From positions 620,001 through 684,000 of the forward strand of contig NZ_BSTF01000002.1 in assembly GCF_030269365.1 (NCBI RefSeq): 64,000 nucleotides of DNA, given 5' to 3'. The translations under genes were made by a program, and so were the position numbers. The stretch is from Lentzea sp. NBRC 102530 (lineage in GTDB: Bacteria > Actinomycetota > Actinomycetes > Mycobacteriales > Pseudonocardiaceae). This document shows, one piece after another, positions 1 to 6,791 of this stretch; within the stretch, counting starts at the first letter, position 1; every line of letters starts with the position of its first letter. The notes beneath the pieces are model-generated. The model was given only the letters and a program-made list of their open reading frames with translations, did not search any database and was not told the origin of the DNA.

Positions 1-432
1 CCGATGGACGTGCTCGCGAGCCAGGACCGGCACGCCGGGTTCCGCGACGCCATGGCGCGGCACGGTTTCCCGTACGTCCCGACGGTCGAGGGCGGGTTCA
101 CCGCCGAGAGCGGGGCCGCCGCGACGCACCAGCTGCTCAAGGAGAGCCCGGACCTCGACGCGGTGTTCGCCGCGAACGACCTGATGGCGCAGGCGGCCGT
201 GGACGTGCTGCTGGAACACGGGCTGCGGGTGCCGGAGGACGTCGCCGTGGTCGGGTTCGACGACAGCGCGCCCGCCCTGAACTGCCGGCCGCAGCTCACC
301 ACGATCCGGCAACCGGTCGAGCGGATGGCGGCGCAGATGGCCGAACTCCTGCTCGGAGACCTGGAAAAACCGGGACAAAGGCCGAGATCCGTCATCTTCG
401 AACCGGAACTCGTCGTGAGGGCCTCTGCCTGA
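1..432 (+). CDS. LacI-family transcriptional repressor, C-terminal part (cut by window edge)
   Basis: This is the effector-binding end of a LacI/PurR-family repressor. The DNA-binding head lies outside the window. The visible ~143 residues carry the usual C-terminal signatures of the periplasmic-binding-like domain: 'AVFAANDLMAQAAVDVL', then 'VPEDVAVVGFDD', then 'LTTIRQP'. Such repressors release DNA on binding a sugar. The stop codon lies only 36 bp before a perfect GAGAGCGCTCTC palindrome that recurs in front of two more exported-protein genes, so this regulator is the natural candidate to read it. That link is inferred from position. The ligand cannot be told from the sequence. Confidence 0.9.
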   Translation, partial: PMDVLASQDRHAGFRDAMARHGFPYVPTVEGGFTAESGAAATHQLLKESPDLDAVFAANDLMAQAAVDVLLEHGLRVPEDVAVVGFDDSAPALNCRPQLTTIRQPVERMAAQMAELLLGDLEKPGQRPRSVIFEPELVVRASA

Positions 433-468
433 TTGACCTGCCCGACACCCGGCGTTAACGTCCCTTGG

Positions 469-480
469 GAGAGCGCTCTC
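469..480. promoter_or_regulatory. LacI-type operator, site 1 of 3 (GAGAGCGCTCTC)
   Basis: This is a perfect 12-bp palindrome in the extended context TTGGGAGAGCGCTCTCAC. It lies 46 bp before the start of the discoidin/beta-helix gene and 36 bp after the LacI stop. The central CG step and the GGGAGCGCTC-like core are typical of LacI-family operators such as CebR sites of Streptomyces. Confidence 0.75.
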
Positions 481-526
481 ACGCCCCTGTCCAAGGCTTT
501 CCGCCCTTCCCCTGTCAGGCAGGACC

Positions 527-2722
527 ATGGGATCGACCCTGTCCAGGGCCGCCGCGTTCGCCGCTGCCGCCCTGTGTTTGGTGACCACAGTCAGCGTGAC
601 GTCGCAGGCGGGTGCCGCCGCCTGCGGCACCTCCAACGTCGCTCTCGGCAAGACCGCCACCGCGTCCTCGACCGAGAACGGTGGCACCCCGGCGTCGGCC
701 GCGGTCGACGGCAACGCCGGAACGCGCTGGTCGTCGCAGTTCGCCGACCCGCAGTGGCTCCAGGTCGACCTCGGCTCCACCCAGCAGGTCTGCCGCGTCT
801 CCCTGAGCTGGGAGGGCGCGTACGGCAAGGCGTTCCAGGTCCAGGTGTCCGACACGGCCGCCGCGAACTCGTGGCGCGATGTCTACTCGACCACGACCGG
901 CACCGGTGGCACGCAGTCGGTCGACGTCAGCGGTTCCGGCCGGTACGTCAGGGTGCTCGGCACCCAGCGCGGCACCGGCTACGGCTATTCGTTGTGGGAG
1001 CTGGGAGTCTTCGCCACCGTGCCGGACACTCCGGGGGTGACGCCGACCGACCCGCGCAACCCGGACTTCGGCCCGAACGTGTACGTCTACGGCCCGGGAT
1101 CGTCGCAGTCGGAGATGCAGTCGCGGCTCGACACCATCGCCGCGCAGATGAAGACCAACCAGTTCGGGCCGCAGCGGCACGCCGTGCTGTTCAAGCCGGG
1201 CAGCTACAACGCCGACGTGAACCTGCGGTTCTACACGCAGATCGTCGGGCTCGGGCTGATGCCGGACGACGTGAACATCAACGGCCACATCCGGGTCGAG
1301 GCCGACTGGCTCCAGCAGGGCGACGACCCGAACAACCTCGGCAACGCCACGCAGAACTTCTGGCGCGGCACCGAGAACCTCTCGGTCACGTTGCCTCCCA
1401 ACCAGATCGAGCGCTGGGCGGTCTCGCAGGCGACGGCGTACCGGCGGATGCACCTGCGCGGCCAGGCGCACCTGTGGAACGGGTACGACGGCTGGGCCAG
1501 CGGTGGTCTGATCGTGGACAGCAAGATCGACGGCGTGACCGTCTCCGGCTCGCAGCAGCAGTTCCTCACCCGCAACAGCAACCTCGCCGGTGGCTGGTCG
1601 GGTTCGGTCTGGAACATGGTGTTCGCGGGCACGCAGGGCGCGCCGCCCGACAACTTCCCGAACCCGTCGCACACCACCGTCGACACCTCGCCCGTCACGC
1701 GCGAGAAGCCGTACCTGTACTTCACCAGCGGGGGTGAGTACCGCGTGTTCCTGCCCGCGTTGCGGCAGAACTCGCGCGGCACGAGCTGGGAGAACGGCAA
1801 CCCCGGCACGTCGGTGTCGTTGGCCGACTTCTTCATCGTCAAGCCCGGCACCCCGGCCGCGACGATCAACCTCGCGTTGCAGCAGGGCAAGCACCTGCTG
1901 CTCACGCCGGGCATCCACCAGCTCGACGACACGATCCGGGTCACCCGGCCGAACACCGTCGTGCTGGGCCTCGGCCTCGCGACGCTGACGCCGACCACGG
2001 GCAGGGCCGCGCTGACGACGTCCGATGTGGACGGTGTCAGGCTGGCCGGGTTCCTGGTCGACGCGGGCGTGCAGAACTCCCCGGTGCTGCTGGAGATCGG
2101 TGACTCCAGCGCGGCCTCGCACGCCGCCAACCCGACCTCGCTGCACGACGTGTACCTGCGCGTCGGCGGGTCGCAGGCAGGCAAGGCCACCGTCAGCATG
2201 CGGGTGAACAGCCGCAACACGATCATCGACCACACCTGGGTGTGGCGCGCCGACCACGGCGAGGGCGTCAGCTGGACGGCGAACCCCGGCCAGAACGGCG
2301 TGATCGTCAACGGCGACGACGTGATCGCGTACGGCCTGTTCGTCGAGCACTACCAGCAGCACAACCTGATCTGGAACGGCAACGGCGGCCGCGTCTACCT
2401 GTACCAGAACGAACTCCCGTACGACCCGCCGAACCAGGCCGCGTGGATGAACGGTTCGAAGCGCGGCTGGGCCGGGTACAAGGTCGCCGACACCGTCACG
2501 ACGCACCAGGCGTTCGGCGTCGGCGTGTACTGCTTCAACCAGGCGAACCCGAGCGTGGTCACGGACAACGCCTTCGAGGCGCCGAACCGGTCGGGAGTCC
2601 GGTTCACGCACCTCGTGGCGGTGTCGCTCGGTGGCGTGGGCACGATCGCCAACGTCATCAACGGCACGGGCGGTCAGGCGGACCTGGCGAACCAGGTCCG
2701 GTACGTCGTGAACTACCCCTGA
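527..2722 (+). CDS. Secreted F5/8-type C (discoidin) domain protein with beta-helix, probable carbohydrate-active protein
   Basis: A 731-residue exported protein. Residues 1-32 form a Sec-type signal peptide. Residues ~33-163 form an F5/8 type C (discoidin, CBM32-like) domain, with 'NVALGKTATASS' at its start and 'YGYSLWELGVF' at its end. The rest (~175-731) is rich in short beta-repeats such as 'NTVVLGLGLATLTPT' and 'VRLAGFLVDAG', as in right-handed parallel beta-helix enzymes (GH55 or pectate-lyase-like fold). Homologues are often misnamed adenylyl cyclase; nothing here supports that. The likely role is binding and cleaving an extracellular polysaccharide, but no catalytic residues can be assigned. 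The palindrome just upstream suggests sugar-controlled expression. Confidence 0.8.
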   Translation: MGSTLSRAAAFAAAALCLVTTVSVTSQAGAAACGTSNVALGKTATASSTENGGTPASAAVDGNAGTRWSSQFADPQWLQVDLGSTQQVCRVSLSWEGAYGKAFQVQVSDTAAANSWRDVYSTTTGTGGTQSVDVSGSGRYVRVLGTQRGTGYGYSLWELGVFATVPDTPGVTPTDPRNPDFGPNVYVYGPGSSQSEMQSRLDTIAAQMKTNQFGPQRHAVLFKPGSYNADVNLRFYTQIVGLGLMPDDVNINGHIRVEADWLQQGDDPNNLGNATQNFWRGTENLSVTLPPNQIERWAVSQATAYRRMHLRGQAHLWNGYDGWASGGLIVDSKIDGVTVSGSQQQFLTRNSNLAGGWSGSVWNMVFAGTQGAPPDNFPNPSHTTVDTSPVTREKPYLYFTSGGEYRVFLPALRQNSRGTSWENGNPGTSVSLADFFIVKPGTPAATINLALQQGKHLLLTPGIHQLDDTIRVTRPNTVVLGLGLATLTPTTGRAALTTSDVDGVRLAGFLVDAGVQNSPVLLEIGDSSAASHAANPTSLHDVYLRVGGSQAGKATVSMRVNSRNTIIDHTWVWRADHGEGVSWTANPGQNGVIVNGDDVIAYGLFVEHYQQHNLIWNGNGGRVYLYQNELPYDPPNQAAWMNGSKRGWAGYKVADTVTTHQAFGVGVYCFNQANPSVVTDNAFEAPNRSGVRFTHLVAVSLGGVGTIANVINGTGGQADLANQVRYVVNYP

Positions 2723-3240
2723 CCGAGCCTGCCGAGCTGCTCCCTGCGTGACGACTCGACGGACGCCGCGAACTCCTTGGTCGCGGCGTCCGTCCCGTTG
2801 TCCTGCTCGCTGCGGGCGAGCTTCGCGGTCTGCTCCAGGTGCTCGTGCAGCTTCTTGGGCAACGCGGAGGGATCCGTGCGGATGACCAGCAGGTCGGCCT
2901 CGGAGATCAGGCCCGGCATCCGGTGGCCGGCGTGCACGTTGGTGTCCGGCAGCCCGGCCCGGTCCCGCAACCGTCGCAGGTGGATCAGTTCCTCCGAGTG
3001 CGACGCCTTCAGGTCGGCGGCGAACTGGGCCAGGGATGCGGGTGCGGCGTCGAGCGCGGGCAGCAGTTGCTCGTTCATCGGGATCATCAGCTGGACCCAC
3101 GCCGTGTCGGTCGCGTTGAACGGCGAGGCCTCGGCGGGCGGCGGGGGAGCGGGCGCGGCGGCACACCCCGCGAGCAGCAGCACCGCGGAAACACCCCAGG
3201 GCACGCGCCGCCCTGGGGTGCATGAGGCGAGGAACCTCAC
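2713..3240 (-). CDS. DUF305-like lipoprotein
   Basis: A 175-residue lipoprotein. I place the start at the GTG that overlaps the stop of the upstream DUF1996 gene in a GTGA, which gives translational coupling; a longer reading frame upstream is ignored. The leader ends in the lipobox LLAGC (lipidated Cys26), followed by a Pro/Ala linker. The body shows the DUF305 pattern, with 'FNATDTAWVQLMIPMNEQLL' near its start, but the metal-like HH of typical DUF305 proteins ('MIPHHQ') is replaced by MN. The tail overlaps the convergent beta-helix gene by 10 bp. The function is unknown; DUF305 proteins are often found near metal or secreted proteins. Confidence 0.65.
   Translation of the reverse strand: MRFLASCTPGRRVPWGVSAVLLLAGCAAAPAPPPPAEASPFNATDTAWVQLMIPMNEQLLPALDAAPASLAQFAADLKASHSEELIHLRRLRDRAGLPDTNVHAGHRMPGLISEADLLVIRTDPSALPKKLHEHLEQTAKLARSEQDNGTDAATKEFAASVESSRREQLGRLGQG
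3192..3220. repeat. Perfect 11-bp inverted repeat inside the start of the lipoprotein gene
   Basis: The arms CACCCCAGGGC (3192-3202) and GCCCTGGGGTG (3210-3220) enclose a 7-nt loop. On the minus-strand transcript this hairpin begins 20 nt after the lipoprotein GTG and encodes part of the signal peptide. It could attenuate transcription after the DUF1996 gene or slow translation of the lipoprotein leader. There is no U-tract. Confidence 0.5.
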
Positions 3241-4142
3241 CGCGGCAACCGGTAGTCCGGTCCGAGGGCCGCTCCTCTGTTCGGCTTGTACAGGTCGAAC
3301 CCGCGCGGATCGCACTGCAGCCCGCCGTTGATGCAGTGGCGGACGAGCGCGGCCTGGGTGGGTGCGTCCCAGGCGTTCATGAAGTCGTAGTGCCAGGTGT
3401 AGCCGCGGCCGCTCGACAACCTCACCCGTGACATGTCCCCGGAGACCGGGAACGCCATCTTGAACTCGATCATCGGCACCGCCACGGGGTGCGACGGCGG
3501 GCAGACGAGCGTCGCGCGGTCCGGGTAGGCCATGTGGGACCTGTGGTCCGCCGAGTCGAGGTCACGGCCGTTCCAGCAGCTCGGTGCCTGGTAGCGGACG
3601 TTGAGCTGGGTGCCGGGCGGGCACCACGCCGGGAAGTCGTAGTTGTGGAAGCTGTCCCCGCACTCCCAGCCCTCGACCGCGCCGGGAGCGGTGCGGAACT
3701 GCTCCTGCGTCGCCGTGGGACTGCCGACCACGAACCGCATGCCCGGCGGGAACGGCACCACGTCCTGGTACCGCAGGATGCCGGACTTGTAGTAGATGAC
3801 CTGCGGGAAGTCCGGCGGCACGAGCTGGTCGCCGTTGTAGACCGACGGGAACCAGTACGCGGACCTGTCGTCCGGCGTCCTGCAGTTGGTCTGAGCTTCC
3901 TTCAACGAGTCGTTGGTGCTGCGGGCGTTGGTGGAGGGGTTGCCGAGGAACGTGTGCATGTGCGAGGCGCCCGGCAGTCCCGGGAAGACGATCGGGTCGT
4001 CCGGGAGGTGGGTCGTGACCGAGCAGTTCGCCTGGAACTCGTGGTGCGTGACCAGGTCGTCGGCCTTCGCCGACTGGGTCACCACCACCGCTGCCACCAG
4101 GGCAGCCGTCATCGTCAACGCGCTGAGTTTTCGGGACACCAA
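3237..4142 (-). CDS. Secreted DUF1996-domain protein
   Basis: A 301-residue exported protein with a signal peptide (residues 1-27, ending AKA-DD). It is one long DUF1996 domain. Hallmarks are 'FPGLPGASHMHTFLGNPS' near residue 53, 'DDRSAYWFPSVYNG', 'WECGD', 'FPAWCPPGT', 'DHRSHMAYP' and 'TWHYDFMNAW'. DUF1996 proteins occur in fungi and actinomycetes and are often found with secreted polysaccharide-active enzymes; no activity is established. The start ATG is preceded at 31 bp by a LacI-type palindrome. The stop overlaps the start of the DUF305-like lipoprotein, so both are probably exported together. Confidence 0.85.
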   Translation of the reverse strand: MVSRKLSALTMTAALVAAVVVTQSAKADDLVTHHEFQANCSVTTHLPDDPIVFPGLPGASHMHTFLGNPSTNARSTNDSLKEAQTNCRTPDDRSAYWFPSVYNGDQLVPPDFPQVIYYKSGILRYQDVVPFPPGMRFVVGSPTATQEQFRTAPGAVEGWECGDSFHNYDFPAWCPPGTQLNVRYQAPSCWNGRDLDSADHRSHMAYPDRATLVCPPSHPVAVPMIEFKMAFPVSGDMSRVRLSSGRGYTWHYDFMNAWDAPTQAALVRHCINGGLQCDPRGFDLYKPNRGAALGPDYRLPR

Positions 4143-4173
4143 TGTCCTCCTGCCGACGTGGGGAACCGGCTTG

Positions 4174-4185
4174 GAGAGCGCTCTC
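4174..4185. promoter_or_regulatory. LacI-type operator, site 2 of 3 (GAGAGCGCTCTC)
   Basis: This is the same 12-bp palindrome as site 1, here upstream of the minus-strand DUF1996 gene. Read on the minus strand the context is TTGGGAGAGCGCTCTCCAAG, which shares the TTGGGAGAGCGCTCTC extension with site 1. It lies between DUF1996 and the divergent malectin gene. Confidence 0.75.
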
Positions 4186-4277
4186 CCAAACAGCGTCCCG
4201 TCACGTCGTGCGAGGTGTCAAGACCGGTTCTTTGACAGGGCCGACGGTCTGGTCGTACCGTGCGTCGGCAGGGTTGT

Positions 4278-4289
4278 GAGAGCGCTCTC
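4278..4289. promoter_or_regulatory. LacI-type operator, site 3 of 3 (GAGAGCGCTCTC)
   Basis: The third copy of the palindrome lies 32 bp before the GTG start of the malectin-domain gene. Sites 2 and 3 are 104 bp apart centre to centre in one divergent promoter region, close to ten helical turns, so a looped repressor complex is conceivable. Confidence 0.75.
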
Positions 4290-4321
4290 CTCATCTTCCC
4301 GGCTGGTAACAGGAGTTCGAA

Positions 4322-4891
4322 GTGCGTGGATTCATCAGGTTCATCACGGCGGGCGCGGCGTCGGCCGCCCTGCTGTTCGGCGCCGCGCCCGCGGTGCTGG
4401 CCGACGGATCGGTCCAGGTGGACGTGGGAGGCTCGGGTGACGCGACCTTCCTGCCGGACAACGGGGCCGGCGGCCTCGTCGACGCGAAACCGGCCGACAA
4501 GCGTGCACACACCTCCCTCAGCCGCACGGTGACCAACCCGATCCCCAACGGGATCTGGTACACGGCAAGGCACCTGGAGTCGACCTACGAGCTGACCGGG
4601 CTCACCGCGGGCGGCGCCTACGAGCTCAGGCTCTACTTCCTCGACTGGTACTTCACCCGGCCCGGTCAGCGGGTCTTCGACGTCGACGTGAACGGCACCC
4701 GCGTGCTGAGCGACTTCGACATCGTCGGCACGGCGGTCGCGGCCGGCGCCGACGCCCCGCTCACGGCGTTCGGCGTGGAGGAGGACCTCGCGGTGACGGC
4801 CGACGAGAACGGGACGGTCCGCATCGACTTCGTTCGCGGCAAGGTCAACCAGCCGCAGGTGAACGCGATCGCGCTCGTGCCGGCGTCCTGA
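4322..4891 (+). CDS. Secreted malectin-domain (CBM57-like) protein
   Basis: A 189-residue exported protein starting at a GTG with AGGAG six bases upstream. Residues 1-27 are a signal peptide (ending VLADG). The remainder is a single malectin-like carbohydrate-binding domain: 'YELTGLTAGGAYELRLYFLD' is followed by 'GQRVFDVDVNGTRVLSDFDI' and a final beta strand 'PQVNAIALV'. In larger enzymes this module binds glycans; here it stands alone, so it may be a secreted sugar-binding protein or an accessory to the neighbouring beta-helix enzyme. Operator site 3 lies in its promoter. Confidence 0.8.
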   Translation: MRGFIRFITAGAASAALLFGAAPAVLADGSVQVDVGGSGDATFLPDNGAGGLVDAKPADKRAHTSLSRTVTNPIPNGIWYTARHLESTYELTGLTAGGAYELRLYFLDWYFTRPGQRVFDVDVNGTRVLSDFDIVGTAVAAGADAPLTAFGVEEDLAVTADENGTVRIDFVRGKVNQPQVNAIALVPAS

Positions 4892-4939
4892 CCGCCAGGG
4901 GCAGGGCAGACGACAGACAGCCGAACACGTCCGGGTGAG

Positions 4940-5860
4940 TCACCGCTGAGGTTCCGCGCCCGGCTGCTCGGTGCCCTCGAACACGACGGCGGCGTCCGTG
5001 CGGGCGGGCTGCCCCCAGACGAAGTCGCGGGCGGCGGCGTCACCGGCGAGGTAGTGGCGGAACCACGACGTCATGACCCGCTTGGCCGCGACGAGCTGAG
5101 CGGCCCGGGTGATGGACCCGTTGTCGCAGAACAGGCCTGAGGAGTCCATGAATCCACAGTGGAACCCGCCGGTGATCGTGCGCAGCTGCTTCGCCGGCGG
5201 CTTCGCGGTGAACATCGGCCGCTGGTGCTCACCGACCGGCGTGATGGTGTCCTGCGACCCGGCGAGGAACTGCGCGGGCGCGGCGAGGGACGCGGCCGCC
5301 GCCCTGGCCGACGGGGTCGTCTCGGCGGCGGCGTAGGTGGACACGGCCGTGATCCGCGGGTTGCGCGCCGCCGCCAGCACGGCCGCGCCGCCACCCATGG
5401 AGTGGCCCGCGACGCCGAGCGCGGCGGTGCTGATGTGGTCGCGGAACCGCGAGCCCGCCGTGGTGTCCTGGGCGACCAGCCAGCTCAGACCGGTGTTGAG
5501 GTCGTCGGCGAACGTGCCGTGGTTCGGGCTCAGGCCGCCCTGCGTGGTCGGCACCACGACGACGAAACCCCACGACGCCAGGTGGTTGCTGGTGCTCGTG
5601 TACTTCGACGTCGCCTGGAAGAAGCCGTGCCCGAAGGCGATCGCGGGGAACCGGCCCGCCGCCACGGGCTGGTTCGTCCCCGCGGCGGTGGCGGGGTAGT
5701 GCACGCGCGCGGGCACGGACCTGCCGCCCACGACGGCGGTGACATCGCTGTACGCCACCGGATGGGTGCTGGGCAGGCCGTAGTCCGGTGGCGCCGCCAC
5801 CGCGCTCGGGGTGGCCAGGGCGGTGGCCACCAGGGCCAGTGTTGTCGCGAGAACTCGCAT
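4940..5860 (-). CDS. Secreted alpha/beta hydrolase (cutinase/chlorophyllase-like)
   Basis: A 306-residue hydrolase with a signal peptide (residues 1-22) and the canonical alpha/beta order. 'FPAIAFGHGFFQ' holds the oxyanion-hole HG segment, 'GVAGHSMGGGAA' carries the nucleophile serine, 'FLAGSQDTITP' the acid aspartate, and 'GGFHCGFMD' the catalytic histidine. It resembles the dienelactone hydrolase/chlorophyllase-like group that includes actinobacterial polyester and lipid esterases. The start ATG has GAGGAGCGG upstream. It is transcribed away from the oxidoreductase block and convergently with the malectin gene, and its substrate is unknown. Confidence 0.8.
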   Translation of the reverse strand: MRVLATTLALVATALATPSAVAAPPDYGLPSTHPVAYSDVTAVVGGRSVPARVHYPATAAGTNQPVAAGRFPAIAFGHGFFQATSKYTSTSNHLASWGFVVVVPTTQGGLSPNHGTFADDLNTGLSWLVAQDTTAGSRFRDHISTAALGVAGHSMGGGAAVLAAARNPRITAVSTYAAAETTPSARAAAASLAAPAQFLAGSQDTITPVGEHQRPMFTAKPPAKQLRTITGGFHCGFMDSSGLFCDNGSITRAAQLVAAKRVMTSWFRHYLAGDAAARDFVWGQPARTDAAVVFEGTEQPGAEPQR

Positions 5861-5912
5861 GAACCGCTCCTCGTGAGAAGGGTGGACCGGCGGCGCTGGT
5901 GGCGCCGCGACG

Positions 5913-6791
5913 TCAGGGCGATCCGAACCTCATGCGCAGACCCGTGACCGCGAGGTGCAGGCGCGGGCGGGCCGTGGTGAACCGGGCGAGGGGGCCGTCC
6001 GGGGTGAAGCGCCACTCCAGCCGGGTGCGGCGGACGCGGGCGGAGGTGCTCAGGGCGGTGCGGACGGTGCGGTGGTCCAGCGACTGCCAGACCGAGGCGC
6101 CGACGCGCAGGGGCAGGCCGCGTGCCGGGGGAGGGGGCTCGTCGGCACGACGGTCGGCGGCGCCGGGTGGTTCGGTGGTGCCGGGTGGTTCGGTGGTGCT
6201 GGGTGGTTCGGTGGTGCTGGGTGGTTCGGTGGTGCTGGGTGGTTCGGTGGTGCTGGGTGGTTCGGTGGTGCTGGGTGGTTCGGTGGTGCTGGGTGGTTCG
6301 GTGGTGCTGGGTGTAGTGGTGGTGCCGTGCGGGGCGGTGGTGCCGGGTGGCTCGGTGGTGCCGGGTGCACCGGCGGTGCCGGGTGGCTGCGTGGTGCCAT
6401 GTGCGCTGGCGGGTTCGTGCGCGGCGGCGATGCTCTCTGCTCGCGCTGCCAGTCGCGGCGAGGACGAGAGCGTGAACTCCGCCATCTCCTTGGGGATCCC
6501 CCACATCGCCCGCGCCCCTCGCCGCGACGTCTCGTCGTCCACCCAGATGTCCGTGATGGACAGTCCGAACCGGACTCCCCGGCGCACCACCACGGCCGCC
6601 ATCAGCTCGCGGTACGAGAGCAGTCCCTCATCCGAGTAGTCGACGAACGCGGTCACCACGACCACGCGGCCGAAGAGGCTGAGCGGCGCCACGCCGGTGG
6701 GCAGCAGGGGTACCACCGAGCGCGGCGCCGTCCACACCGTGAGCCAACCCCGGCCGCACAGGGTCCACGGTGCAGGAGGGAAGTCAGGCAT
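5913..6791 (-). CDS. Acetoacetate decarboxylase-like protein with internal TTEPPS repeat insertion
   Basis: A 292-residue protein whose two ends look like one ADC-like domain split by a low-complexity insert. The N-terminal ~120 residues ('PSVVPLLP'-type strand, 'LLSYRELMAAVVVRRG', 'RGARAMWGIPKEMAEF') match the acetoacetate-decarboxylase family. The C-terminal ~80 residues end in barrel-like strands. Between them lies a Thr/Pro/Glu-rich segment with eight near-identical TTEPP units. Its start overlaps the stop of the GMC oxidase by 8 bp, so it is the last gene of a three-gene operon. Whether it decarboxylates anything is doubtful. The insert is probably a flexible loop. Confidence 0.65.
   Translation of the reverse strand: MPDFPPAPWTLCGRGWLTVWTAPRSVVPLLPTGVAPLSLFGRVVVVTAFVDYSDEGLLSYRELMAAVVVRRGVRFGLSITDIWVDDETSRRGARAMWGIPKEMAEFTLSSSPRLAARAESIAAAHEPASAHGTTQPPGTAGAPGTTEPPGTTAPHGTTTTPSTTEPPSTTEPPSTTEPPSTTEPPSTTEPPSTTEPPSTTEPPGTTEPPGAADRRADEPPPPARGLPLRVGASVWQSLDHRTVRTALSTSARVRRTRLEWRFTPDGPLARFTTARPRLHLAVTGLRMRFGSP
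6163..6306. repeat. 18-bp minisatellite, eight units, inside the ADC-like gene
   Basis: Eight consecutive copies of an 18-bp unit (c/t-tgggtggttcggtggtg type) run without indels. The first two start ccg and the rest ctg. Degenerate copies continue to about 6414. On the coding strand each unit encodes STTEPP (GTTEPP at one end), so gain or loss of units keeps the frame. This is a typical slippage-prone tract. Confidence 0.95.

Noticed and set aside
515..3223. A 902-codon minus-strand open frame across the discoidin/beta-helix gene
   Set aside because: It is very rich in Arg, Val and Ala-Gly with no motif, and it covers a gene with clear domains on the plus strand. This is a GC-bias shadow.
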